Positions 43,801 to 50,506 of a stretch of DNA of 64,000 bases are shown here, piece by piece (position 1 is the first letter of the stretch; each line of letters begins with the position of its first letter). A program made the position numbers and the translations under genes. The notes beneath the pieces are model-generated. The model was not told the DNA's origin, did not search any database, and saw only the letters and a program-made list of their open reading frames with translations. This DNA comes from Kaistia defluvii (GTDB lineage: Bacteria; Pseudomonadota; Alphaproteobacteria; Rhizobiales; Kaistiaceae), in contig NZ_JAPKNI010000001.1 of the NCBI RefSeq assembly GCF_026343955.1, positions 62,001 to 126,000 on the forward strand. Reading direction: 5' to 3'.

Positions 43801-44352
43801 CCGGCTCCGGTCGAGCCTGCCCGTCCGGCGGTTTCGGTCCGCCCGGCTCCGGCCCCGGCCCGCGCCGAGGCAAAGCCCGCTCCGGCGACGGAACAGGCCG
43901 AGCCGCGCGGCTGGGTCTCCGACCTGCTGCGCCGCGCCTCGCGCGACGAGGATCACAGCGCGGCTCCCGTCGAGCGTCGCGAGGCGGAAGCTCCGGCTGC
44001 CGCCGCCGGCAACGGCGCGTCGCTCGGCAATCTCTCGACCGACATTGCCCGCGCGATCGATCCGCGCGCGGCTGCCGAGCTCTGGGAACGTCACCATCGC
44101 GGCGAGAAGAACGTCTTCACCCGCCGCCTCTACACGCTGGCGGGCCAGCAGACCTTCGACGAGATCCGCCGCAAGTATCAGAGCGAGGCGGACTTCAAGG
44201 CAGCAGTCGATCGCTATGTCGGCGATTTCGAGCGCCTGCTGAAGGAAGTAGCCCGCAACGGCCAGGATACGGCGGGCAACAACGCCTACCTCGTGTCCGA
44301 TACCGGCAAGGTCTACACGATGCTCGCCCATGCGAGCGGCCGTTTCGACTGA
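37834..44352 (+). CDS. Giant coiled-coil membrane protein, Growth Pole Ring (GPR/RgsE) homologue
   Basis: The 2172-residue product matches the description of GPR of Agrobacterium (about 2100 residues, RgsE in Sinorhizobium), which forms a ring at the growing pole and is needed for polar growth. A Pro/Arg-rich cytoplasmic head (1-125) is followed by two spans (LIYPLASLFSIAWVGAIAAYV; IALALVLPVGIVWGIAMMVA). Then comes over 1200 residues of helix built on an 11/22-residue repeat. A Pro/Ala-rich linker (about 1930-2030) leads to a conserved-looking C-terminal domain (RAIDPRAAAELWERHHRGEKNVFTRRLY). Assignment to GPR is from size, topology and repeats; it could be another large polarity scaffold. 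A strong terminator follows. Confidence 0.8.
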   Translation: MANTPKSKDPVDAALTAVEEALRIDFDAPTTASPRAPAGGGPRDRRLEPPRLQEAPRKGDAPRRADAPRKVEAPAAAANRALPSPTRSEEPGASPRGRQSGRNSRMPANDDRRVGGASLPARRPSRLIYPLASLFSIAWVGAIAAYVSSANISLFSGDSAVGSAQFTNIALALVLPVGIVWGIAMMVARAQEMRIAARSISDVAARLSEPEDAASEAVVTVSQAIRREVAAMGDGIERALARASELELLVHNEVAALERSYSDNEVRMRGLIDDLANQREAIVINSERVRTSIVSAQESLSKDLGEASEQIAANIIGSGDRITQALAGRGENITTALGTAGDEMISKLSLRGEDLVNRLTSAATDVTESFSRTSVEVTDVLLSRSADINETLETTGRAMAETVAERGREVNETLARVTEELTEGLDRRTADMTRSISVTGNQVAETISLHTREVNAALKSNADSLIVDLALRGQEINDKLDETGNRIADTISDRGGDLADRLALTGDRIQDAIAIDGGALAERLTSAGDIMATLIEARTAALRDTIDGASNAVNETFDARSAELTERLATVGGEVAKAIAVRGLKVNETIIASGNEISETIASRAGLLHERIVESGKQISDTMESRGTAVYDLIIESSQQLADAIETRGSAVHQRILHSGNEIASTIESRGTDIHERILASGSRFADEIAKRADSAHQQILASGTELADAIESRAGAVHQRILASGTELADTIESRAEAAHQRILASGTELADTIENRAETAHQRILTSGTELADTIESRAEAAHQRIIASGTSLAGEIETRADAVHERILTSGSNLVGEIETRAQAAHERILSSSVHLAGDIESRAEAVHKRIVASGTELAGEIENRAQTVHERILSTGTELAQDITDRADAVHQSIIASGTDISGEIERRGLDAQQRIVSSGSELADELANRATTIHERILSSGSAIAAEIESRGTDVHQRIVSSGSELANEITSRAEAVHQRIIVSGSEIADEIETRASTVHQRVIEAGSGLIEEIETRTGAVHDRIVSAGSALVGDIAGQASLAQEQMLEASAGLADQIANQALSAHRQFLSSGNTLIGELTSQARAAHEEIVTSGSGLIDQIASHARLANDQIVASGSSLSEEIANQARVAHDRILTSGSELANEIEDRANAVHQRIVTSGANLANEIEGRATAVHERIVASGTDLAGEIENRATSVHDRIVDTSSRFGDLINDRGLAIATGLDERFAALRDIIEVRGPELVTRFADRANLMDTTLAERLEGFGDAIESKIGAVSETLDSNTRRIDEALDARSAQINQTLIERTRHIAEAFSNGQAEIGAIIDDRLSDVTGRLSDRTQALSDMLSERWQSINETLGEKAVEAANSFDARAAQMDQILSTRLSDISSTLGRESVRAAEQIVGSLSDATEQLVAASNTTSGALRASASDASQSLTQSAADATQVFSQSAAEASQALTQSLDEASRNLARSALSVSETVTLSANQASEALSQVASSTVELLSTSSADAAGHLSRVSAEAAEQISRVSLEVEQSLGGRAMNTASALEERTRAFNAVLETRSAELAQLLDGEGNRLVAAIDQRGNDLTSSVATAGDTIVDLLSSKGSEIVSMVLSRTDEAARALIDSGETVSRSFGSTNERLRTDVAGIVDRLAQSNEMLNALLTRTTENLNQIETGLATRTGEFAQAIEQAIGGTQNSSTLLASQVEMLRDVSKDVLENVGAIAGRFEDQGRSLSFAASTLTSANSEIEGSIEQRRIALDQLAQSLAARSSELDGMMRTFTETVSTSLKDAEERAAEVARMLARSSETAAKGVLENLEGMQATASSQSQKAAEAVREANRALMDDMAAVVAQATKQFSAATDEMRSAAKEMAQDLETTRTELKRGVLELPAETRESADAMRRVVTDQLKALSELSDIVGKHGKSLDVSVPGTPAPAPRGRIAETAPSFARPQPAAAQAVRQAAPEPVRAATVAPATSAPAAQRPAPVRPAPVEPARPAVSVRPAPAPARAEAKPAPATEQAEPRGWVSDLLRRASRDEDHSAAPVERREAEAPAAAAGNGASLGNLSTDIARAIDPRAAAELWERHHRGEKNVFTRRLYTLAGQQTFDEIRRKYQSEADFKAAVDRYVGDFERLLKEVARNGQDTAGNNAYLVSDTGKVYTMLAHASGRFD
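38752..42018 (+). repeat. Tandem 22-residue (66-bp) repeats in the GPR-like gene
   Basis: Read in frame, residues 307-372 form three 22-residue units. Residues 373-383 are a half unit of 11, and residues 384-1395 form 46 consecutive 22-residue units without a register shift. The 28 central units (39643-41490) share the pattern R-A-x-x-[VA]-H-x-R-I-[LIV]-x-S-G-x-x-L-x-x-E-I-E-x. Four copies around 39907-40170 are nearly identical in DNA. Pure 11-residue units continue downstream at about 42160-42450. Confidence 0.92.
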
Positions 44353-44378
44353 TCCATACGGCACCGACACCTCAAGAG

Positions 44379-44406
44379 GGCGCAGCCAAGGCTGCGCCTT
44401 TTTTTT
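44379..44406 (+). terminator. Terminator of the GPR-like gene
   Basis: Stem ggcgcagc / gctgcgcc (44379-44398, tetraloop caag) is followed by eight T residues, 27 bases after the stop codon. Confidence 0.92.
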
Positions 44407-44574
44407 CGTTGAGGCCGGCTGGTTGCGACCAGAAGGTCACACGATCGGCCGCATTGCGACCCGATGGCTGTTCCGGATTGTCGCGGTCCCGGCGCGGGAC
44501 TAGAGAGACGATCTGACCATCGCGCCGGGCGTCGCCTCGGCGCTCCCCGCATCAGAGGTCTGGACCTCCCACCC

Positions 44575-45816
44575 ATGCCCGACACCAAGGCTGCGCACAG
44601 GCGCAAGAGCTTCGGCGCCTTCCAACATCGCGGCTTCCTGTTCTATTGGCTGTCCCGCCTCTGCGCGACCTTCGCCGTCAACATGGTGAGCGTCTCCGTC
44701 GGCTGGCAGGTCTATGACCTGACGCGCGATCCCTTCGACCTGGGCCTGATCGGGCTGGTGCAGTTCCTGCCGGCGCTGCTGCTCGTCCTGGTGACGGGCT
44801 CGGTCGCCGACCGCTTCAACCGCCGCATGATCATGGCGCTCTGCCTGGCCGGCGAAGCGTTTGCCGTGATGGCGCTGCTGGCCTTCACCATCTCGGGCAG
44901 CGAGATGGTCGTCATCGTCTTCGGCATCCTTCTGTTCTTCGGCATCGTCCGCGCCTTCATGGGCCCGGCCTCGCAATCGCTGGCGCCCAATCTCGTCCCG
45001 ACGCAGGATCTCGCCAGCGCCATCGCCTGGAATTCCTCCGCCTGGCAGATCGCGACCATTGTCGGCCCCGTCGCCGGCGGCCTGCTCTATGGCATCTCGC
45101 CCGAGGCGCCCTATGCCGTGGCGCTGGCCATGATGATCATCGGCGCGATCCTGATCCTTTTGGTGCCGAAGCCGGCGCAGAAGATCCTCGGCGACAAGGC
45201 GAGCTGGGAGACGGTGATCGCCGGCTTCCGCTATGTCTGGAAGGAAAAGATCGTGCTCGGCGCGATCTCGCTCGACCTGTTCGCCGTCCTGCTCGGCGGC
45301 GCCACGGCGCTGATGCCGATCTTCGCTCGCGATATCCTGGATGTCGGCCCGTGGGGCCTCGGCCTGCTGCGCGCCGCGCCGGCCGTCGGCGCGCTGACCG
45401 TCGCCGCATGGCTCGCCTTCCATCCGATCCGCAACCATGCCGGCCTGCTGCTGTTCGCCTTCGTCACCATGTTCGGCCTGACCACTATCGTCTTCGGCCT
45501 GTCGACGCTGGTCTGGGTGTCCGTCGTCGCCCTTGTCCTGATGGGCGCCAGCGACATGGTGAGCGTCTATATCCGCGAAACCCTGATCCAGCTCTGGACG
45601 CCGGACGCGGTGCGCGGCCGGGTGAACGCGGTCAACATGGTGTTCGTCGGCGCCTCGAACGAGCTTGGCGAGTTCCGGGCCGGCATGTCGGCCGCCGTTT
45701 TCGGCGCCGTCAGCGCCGTGGTGATCGGCGGCGCCGGGACGGTTGCCGTGGCGGCGCTGTGGGCGCGCTTCTTCCCGGATCTGCGCCGCGCCCGCCATCT
45801 TGACGGACGGCCCTGA
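44575..45816 (+). CDS. MFS transporter (EntS-like, MFS_3)
   Basis: This 413-residue inner-membrane protein has twelve predicted spans. The start (FGAFQHRGFLFYWLSRLCATFAVNM) and the loop SVADRFNRRMIM fit the MFS_3 group that includes enterobactin exporter EntS and many drug exporters. VGPVAGGLLYG marks span five, and RGRVNAVNMVFVGASNELGEFRAG lies before the last spans. It is probably an efflux protein of unknown substrate. ATG 44575 sits just before the conserved N-terminal helix; an upstream in-frame ATG at 44464 would add a non-hydrophobic, arginine-rich stretch. Confidence 0.87.
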   Translation: MPDTKAAHRRKSFGAFQHRGFLFYWLSRLCATFAVNMVSVSVGWQVYDLTRDPFDLGLIGLVQFLPALLLVLVTGSVADRFNRRMIMALCLAGEAFAVMALLAFTISGSEMVVIVFGILLFFGIVRAFMGPASQSLAPNLVPTQDLASAIAWNSSAWQIATIVGPVAGGLLYGISPEAPYAVALAMMIIGAILILLVPKPAQKILGDKASWETVIAGFRYVWKEKIVLGAISLDLFAVLLGGATALMPIFARDILDVGPWGLGLLRAAPAVGALTVAAWLAFHPIRNHAGLLLFAFVTMFGLTTIVFGLSTLVWVSVVALVLMGASDMVSVYIRETLIQLWTPDAVRGRVNAVNMVFVGASNELGEFRAGMSAAVFGAVSAVVIGGAGTVAVAALWARFFPDLRRARHLDGRP

Positions 45817-45909
45817 TCCGCCACAGGAAGCGACAGACGCCGCCCTGCGCATGGAACCGAAACAGGCGCACCGCATTGAGCCTTATATGAGCCAATTCGG
45901 GGAGCTGAC

Positions 45910-46062
45910 ATGAGTACCATTCTTCTGATCATCATCGTGATCCTGGTGATCGCAGCATTGCCCAGTTGGCCGTACAGCTCCGGCTGGGGCTACTATCCGA
46001 GTGGCGGCCTCGGTCTGATCCTAATCATTCTGCTGATCCTGCTGCTGATGGGCAGGCTCTAG
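45910..46062 (+). CDS. DUF3309 family small membrane protein
   Basis: The 50-residue protein starts MSTILLIIIVILVIAALPSW and ends GGLGLILIILLILLLMGRL. The two hydrophobic stretches with the central WPYSSGWGYYPSGG are the signature of DUF3309, short hydrophobic proteins common in alpha- and betaproteobacteria. Function is unknown. ggggagctg provides the ribosome site. Confidence 0.9.
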   Translation: MSTILLIIIVILVIAALPSWPYSSGWGYYPSGGLGLILIILLILLLMGRL

Positions 46063-46072
46063 CCTGAGCCAG

Positions 46073-46105
46073 AAAATGGCCTCCCCCGGGAGGCCATTTT
46101 TCTTT
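46073..46105 (+). terminator. Terminator of the DUF3309 gene
   Basis: aaaatggcctccc (46073-46085) pairs with gggaggccatttt (46088-46100), and the T-run continues as TTTTTCTTT. It starts 11 bases after the stop codon. Confidence 0.88.
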
Positions 46106-46226
46106 GGCGCAACGCGGCGCCCGGCCCGCTCCTCGCGGCTAACCACGGGCGGATTGCATTCGAGCACTATCCCCGCGCCGCCCATTGCGGTAGCTGACGC
46201 ATCCCTGCCTATGGATCGCGTCTCCC

Positions 46227-47468
46227 ATGCAACACCCTGATTCCACCATCGACGAAGCCCGCACGCCGCGGGAACGCATGCTGGCCTGCCTGGTCGTCGT
46301 CATCGCCACCCTCTCGACCATGGTGTCGATCGACCTGGTGCTGCCGGCGATCCCGACCCTGCCCTCGTTGCTCGGCGGCGATCCGCAGGCGGCGCAATAT
46401 GTACTCGCGACCTATATGGGCGGCTCCAGCATCGGCCTGATCCTGTTCGGCAGCATCGCCCATCGCTTCGACGCGCGAAAGCTGCTGGCCTGGTCGCTGC
46501 TGGCCTATGCGATCGTTTCGGCGCTGGCGGCGCTTTCGACCGATATCTGGACGCTCAACGCCATCCGCGTCGTCCAGGGCGCGACCTCGGCGGGCGCCGC
46601 GGTCCTCCCCGCCCCCATGCTGCGCCGGCTTTTCAGCGATACCGGCGCGGTGCGCGCCATTTCGGTCATCGGCAGCATCCAGTCGCTGGTGCCGGGCCTG
46701 GCGCCGCTGATCGGCGCGTGGCTGCTGCATGTCTCCGGCTGGCAGGCCTCGTTCATCGTGCCGGCCGTACTGGGCGGGCTCGTCTCCATCGTCATCTTGC
46801 TCAAGCCGTCGCTGCTGCCGGCCAATCCGCAGATGCAGGCCGGCCAGACGCGCGGCGGCTATTGGGCGCTGCTCCGCAATCGTCCCTATCTGCGCTATGC
46901 CCTCAGCCACTCGCTGATCCTCGGCGGCCTGATCACCTTCGTCTTCAGCGCACCCTACATCATGGTCGAGACCATGGGCGGCACGGTCGAGGGCTTCGTC
47001 CTGTTCCAGCTCCTGAGCGTCGCCATGTTCGTGGTGACCTCCAATCTGGCCGGCGTGTTCGTGCATCGCTGGGGTCCGGAGCGACTGGTCACCATCGGCA
47101 CGCTTATGGTCGGCGCCTCGGCGATCGCCCTTCTGGCCTACGCCTTTGCCGGCGGCTCCAGCATCGTCGTGCTGCTGTTCATCATGCTGCCCGTCCCGGG
47201 CGGGCTGGGGCTTCGCGGCGGCGTCGGCTTCGTCAAGTCGCTGGCGGCTTCCGCTCCCGACGAGGGACGCGGTTCGGCGGCGCTGATGCTGGCGATCACG
47301 CTGCTGCCGACCATCGGCACCGCCCTCGTGGCGCCGTTCATCCAGTTCGGCCTGCCGGCCCTGGCCATCGCCTTCGCGGTCATCACCCTGCCGGCGATCG
47401 CCGCGATCTACCTGCTGCCGCGCTATGAGGGCGCGGCGACCAGCACGACGGCGGGGCATTTCGGCTAG
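46227..47468 (+). CDS. MFS drug exporter, Bcr/CflA family
   Basis: This 413-residue transporter has twelve predicted spans. The start MVSIDLVLPAIPTL places the membrane-embedded Asp of the Bcr/CflA group, and GSIAHRFDARKLL is the loop 2-3 motif. RVVQGATSAGAAVLPAPMLRRLF and PGLAPLIGAWLL correspond to the antiporter motif region of spans four and five. Members expel drugs such as bicyclomycin or export amino acids. Substrate is unknown. No adjacent regulator is visible. Confidence 0.87.
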   Translation: MQHPDSTIDEARTPRERMLACLVVVIATLSTMVSIDLVLPAIPTLPSLLGGDPQAAQYVLATYMGGSSIGLILFGSIAHRFDARKLLAWSLLAYAIVSALAALSTDIWTLNAIRVVQGATSAGAAVLPAPMLRRLFSDTGAVRAISVIGSIQSLVPGLAPLIGAWLLHVSGWQASFIVPAVLGGLVSIVILLKPSLLPANPQMQAGQTRGGYWALLRNRPYLRYALSHSLILGGLITFVFSAPYIMVETMGGTVEGFVLFQLLSVAMFVVTSNLAGVFVHRWGPERLVTIGTLMVGASAIALLAYAFAGGSSIVVLLFIMLPVPGGLGLRGGVGFVKSLAASAPDEGRGSAALMLAITLLPTIGTALVAPFIQFGLPALAIAFAVITLPAIAAIYLLPRYEGAATSTTAGHFG

Positions 47469-47568
47469 CCGCCGCGCGCCGTGACAGCGTTCACAGCGCC
47501 CGGCCTGACGCTACGGTATCAACCCCTCGCCGACGAATAAACCGCCGGCCTTGCAGGGAGATACCATC

Positions 47569-47715
47569 ATGAAGAACGCGCTCAACCTTCCGCGCTGGCT
47601 GCGTCGCCGCCAGGATCGCCGGATCCTGATGTCGATGGACGACCGCATGCTCGCCGATGTCGGCATCAGCCGGTCGCAGATCGACCTCTACATCTCCGGC
47701 GCGCGCGGCCGCTGA
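47569..47715 (+). CDS. DUF1127 (YjiS-like) small protein
   Basis: The 48-residue protein starts MKNALNLPRWLRRRQDRR, and its DUF1127 core is LMSMDDRMLADVGISRSQI. These small basic proteins are common in Rhizobiales and some affect phosphate or stress physiology through RNA binding; no specific role can be given here. gcagggag precedes the start. Confidence 0.88.
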   Translation: MKNALNLPRWLRRRQDRRILMSMDDRMLADVGISRSQIDLYISGARGR

Positions 47716-47739
47716 GATGACCGGGATCCGTCCCCAGCG

Positions 47740-48633
47740 TCAGGAACCGCCGGCAGCCATTGCCCGGCCGGCGGCGAGAATGGCGGCGTCAGCCCCCAGG
47801 GCTGTGGTGACGCTGCCGCCCTTCTCGCTATAGGGCGCGCCCTTGTAGCGCGGATCCCGCCACGGCCCCGTGGTGATGGTGATGCCGCGAAACACCAACT
47901 GGCCATTGACGCGTGACAGGTTCATGCCGCCGGACGAGGCGCCGGTCGCATCGCAATCCGTCCGGAAGAACGAGGTCGCCGCCGCCGAGCGCGACTTGTC
48001 GATGGCGCGCCGCACCTGGCACCCCTGCGCGACGGGAATATCGCGATCGACTTCCTTCTCCATCTCCGCCGGATGCGCGGTGATGACGATCAGCTTGTCG
48101 CCATTCTGCACCGGCACGTCCGGCGCAACCGGAAACGGCACGGCGCCCGCCAGCGGCTCGACCAGCCGCACGATCGCATAATCATTGTTCGAACCCGCCT
48201 TCGGCTTCTTCGAGCCAAAATGTGTCCGGTCGTCGACAATCAGGTCGATCATCGGCCCATCGACGCTCTGCGGGCGGAAGAAGCATTTCCAGCGCCGCTT
48301 GCCCGAGGGCTCGAAGAAGACATGCGCCGCGGTCAGAATCTGCTGGTTGGTCAGGAACAGCGCCGCCGATCCGACGGAGGGCGAAGGCGACAGGCAGCCG
48401 ACATAGCCCGAGACGCTGCGGATGCGCGAAATCTCGCTGCGGGAGAGGCCAAGCGACGGCCCGATCTTCAGCAGCGAATCGCGGTCGTCCGTACCATCGA
48501 TGATGTTTACGCGCTGCAGCAGCGGCGCCGACCGCCCCGACTGCACGTCGGCGAAGCCGATCCGCGTCGAGAGATCGATGGCCTGGGCAGCGGCGGGAAG
48601 CAGCAGGGCGAGGCAGAAAGTGAGGATGCGCAT
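47740..48633 (-). CDS. Exported trypsin-like serine protease
   Basis: The 297-residue protein has a signal peptide (MRILTFCLALLLPAAAQA) and a chymotrypsin-like domain. The catalytic His is in LTAAHVFF (about residue 102), the Asp in NNDYAIVRL (about 148), and the Ser in TGASSGGMNL (about 235). A cysteine pair is likely formed around the active-site serine (GCQVRRAI and RTDCDATG). It should act in the periplasm or outside. No inhibitor or chaperone gene is adjacent. Confidence 0.85.
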   Translation of the reverse strand: MRILTFCLALLLPAAAQAIDLSTRIGFADVQSGRSAPLLQRVNIIDGTDDRDSLLKIGPSLGLSRSEISRIRSVSGYVGCLSPSPSVGSAALFLTNQQILTAAHVFFEPSGKRRWKCFFRPQSVDGPMIDLIVDDRTHFGSKKPKAGSNNDYAIVRLVEPLAGAVPFPVAPDVPVQNGDKLIVITAHPAEMEKEVDRDIPVAQGCQVRRAIDKSRSAAATSFFRTDCDATGASSGGMNLSRVNGQLVFRGITITTGPWRDPRYKGAPYSEKGGSVTTALGADAAILAAGRAMAAGGS

Positions 48634-48805
48634 GGCCCGACCATGCCACGCCCATGCAATGCCGTCACCTGCCTACGGGGCGGCAAACGAGCCTCTCGAA
48701 CATATTTGGTCGCACCCTTGGATCGCCACTTGTAGTCAAGCTGTTAAGCTGGCTCAATTCAAGGTGACGCTCCTGTAGACGTGTAATCCAGACTAGGTTG
48801 GCGAA

Positions 48806-49348
48806 ATGCAGTTGAGACCCGTCACGTATTATTCCGACTTCGTCGTCTATCCAATCACCCTGGCCGGGCTGATCTTGGCGGTCGTGCTCTGGCAGGGACA
48901 CATCAATCCTCTCGTCTGGATCGCCGCCTTTGGCGTCGGCCTGTGCGTGTGGACCTTCGCCGAGTATTGGATCCATCGCGGCATCCTGCACAACGTTGTC
49001 TATTTCCGCGATCTGCACGAGACGCACCACGCCGCGCCGACCGCGCTGATCGGCACGCCGATCTGGCTCTCCTTCTTCGTCATCGCCGCCGTCGTGTTCT
49101 GGCCGAGCTGGCATTTGTTCGGCTTCGGCGTCGCGAGCGGCTTCACGGCCGGCGTCACCACCGGCTATCTCAGCTACAGCTTCGTGCACCACGTGCTGCA
49201 CCACTGGCACCCGCCGCACGATTCCTATCTGTACAAGGTGAAGCGCCGGCATGCCCTGCATCACCACAGCGCCGACGAGGGCAATTTCGGCGTCACGACG
49301 CTGTTCTGGGATCACGTCTTCGGAACCACGTTGCCGAAGGCCCGGTGA
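48806..49348 (+). CDS. Fatty acid hydroxylase/sterol desaturase family membrane protein
   Basis: The 180-residue protein has about four spans and the di-iron histidine clusters of the family: HRGILH (about residues 58-63), HETHH (71-75), HHVLHHWH (131-138) and HALHHH (152-157). Members hydroxylate or desaturate lipids, such as carotenoid or fatty-acyl chains, using O2 in the membrane. The substrate cannot be read. It is flanked by intergenic repeats and appears monocistronic. Confidence 0.85.
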   Translation: MQLRPVTYYSDFVVYPITLAGLILAVVLWQGHINPLVWIAAFGVGLCVWTFAEYWIHRGILHNVVYFRDLHETHHAAPTALIGTPIWLSFFVIAAVVFWPSWHLFGFGVASGFTAGVTTGYLSYSFVHHVLHHWHPPHDSYLYKVKRRHALHHHSADEGNFGVTTLFWDHVFGTTLPKAR

Positions 49349-49435
49349 AGAGACCGGCAGAGCCCTCACCCTCGGAAAAGTCGGCTCTTACTTAGGGATC
49401 GCGGATAGCCGGCAGCCAGCGCAAGGGGGTGAGAA

Positions 49436-49570
49436 AGCCCCTCACCCAACCCTCTCCCGCAAGCGGGCGAGGGCTTCTGGCCAGCTTGGCGGCGCCCTCG
49501 AGACCGAACTGGCGGGCCTCGACCTGCTCCCTCTCCCGTCCACGGGAGAGGGCTGGGGTGAGGGTCTTTC
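49436..49570. repeat. Composite palindromic repeat (ccctctcccg family)
   Basis: Two palindromic units face each other: aaccctctcccgc-aa-gcgggcgaggg (from about 49448) and ccctctcccg-tcca-cgggagaggg (from about 49530). They are bounded by the outer inverted arms cctcaccc and gggtgagg. Related units lie at 56817-56932 and 60736-60759. The arrangement resembles bacterial interspersed mosaic elements. Confidence 0.75.
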
Positions 49571-49609
49571 GGCGTTTGGCCACAAATCTCAGTTGTCCGA
49601 AATCAACCT

Positions 49610-49894
49610 TCAGCCGTCATTCGCCGAGCTGAGTTCTTCCGGCCGCTTGCCCTCGTCGACCTGGCTGCGCTGGAGCCGCACGCCGGGCCCGCCCTCGAGC
49701 ATCTGGCCCTCGTCCTCGAAGATGATGCCGGCAGCCTGCAGCGTGTCCCGCAGCGTCTCGTAGACGTGCGGCGGAACAACTTCACCGCCATCGAAGCGCA
49801 GCGCCGCATCCACCGGAACACCCGCGTGCCGCGCCAGATCCTCTACGCTCCAGCCAAGCCCCGCCAGCGCCATCCTGCATTGAAGGACATTCAT
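49610..49894 (-). CDS. Small XRE-like helix-turn-helix protein
   Basis: The 94-residue protein begins NVLQCRMALAGLGWSVEDLARHAGVPVDAALRFDGGE, which fits the first helices and turn of an XRE-type DNA-binding domain. It is followed by LRDTLQAAGIIFEDEGQ, common in rhizobial single-domain regulators. The C-terminus (GPGVRLQRSQ) also matches that small family. Target genes are unknown. It lies between a palindromic repeat and the tRNA genes. Confidence 0.75.
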   Translation of the reverse strand: MNVLQCRMALAGLGWSVEDLARHAGVPVDAALRFDGGEVVPPHVYETLRDTLQAAGIIFEDEGQMLEGGPGVRLQRSQVDEGKRPEELSSANDG

Positions 49895-50067
49895 CTCGGC
49901 TCACCACTCCTTGTTGTCGTCGAGCCAGTAGACCATCCGCCCGCCCGCTGGGCAATCAACCGCGCGGGCGCCGGGACGTTCCCGAAGCGGACCGAGAAGG
50001 CGGAGGGTATGGAAGGGGACCGAAACGAACAAGGCCGCCAGTCGGAGACTGGCGGCCTTGTCGAAGA

Positions 50068-50143
50068 TGGTGGGTGCACTAGGGATCGAACCTAGGACAA
50101 GCTGATTAAGAGTCAGCTGCTCTACCAACTGAGCTATGCACCC
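50068..50143 (-). tRNA. tRNA-Lys(CTT)
   Basis: On the minus strand the gene runs from GGGTGCATAGCTCAGTTGG to TGCACCCA with the CCA end encoded (76 bases). The acceptor arms pair, and the T-loop GGTTCGATCC and D-loop are normal. The anticodon loop CTCTTAA gives anticodon CTT for lysine AAG codons. Confidence 0.96.
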
Positions 50144-50204
50144 ATTCGCTGACATTACAGAGCGAAAACAAGAAGGCTCTGGAACCCGCGAACGGTCGGT
50201 AATT

Positions 50205-50280
50205 TGGTGGGTGCACTAGGGATCGAACCTAGGACAAGCTGATTAAGAGTCAGCTGCTCTACCAACTGAGCTATGCACCC
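50205..50280 (-). tRNA. tRNA-Lys(CTT), second copy
   Basis: This gene appears identical to the copy 61 bases away, again 76 bases with an encoded CCA end and anticodon CTT. On the minus strand it is the upstream copy, so both are probably made from one transcript. Confidence 0.96.
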
Positions 50281-50506
50281 ATTCCGTGGCGGCCTCGAAG
50301 CCTTCGCCGCGACGCCCGGAACGAGGCGGTATGTAGCAAAGCGCTCCCGGCCTGTCCAGCCGCCCTTTCAATGGACTGTGGAAATCTTCGAAAGCCAGGC
50401 GGCAAGCCACGGGAAACTGTCATTCCCCCGTCATGCGCGGTGGGTCTATTGCCGGCAATCCTTGGCGCACCTCGCCCCGGACCTCTCTGAAATGATTGAG
50501 GAAACC

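Noticed and set aside
38356-44370. A 2004-codon open frame on the minus strand opposite the GPR-like gene
   Set aside because: It mirrors the plus-strand coding sequence; the GC-rich, repetitive codons suppress stop codons in the antisense frame. Its translation is low-complexity Gly/Ala/Asp/Arg-rich text with no domain.
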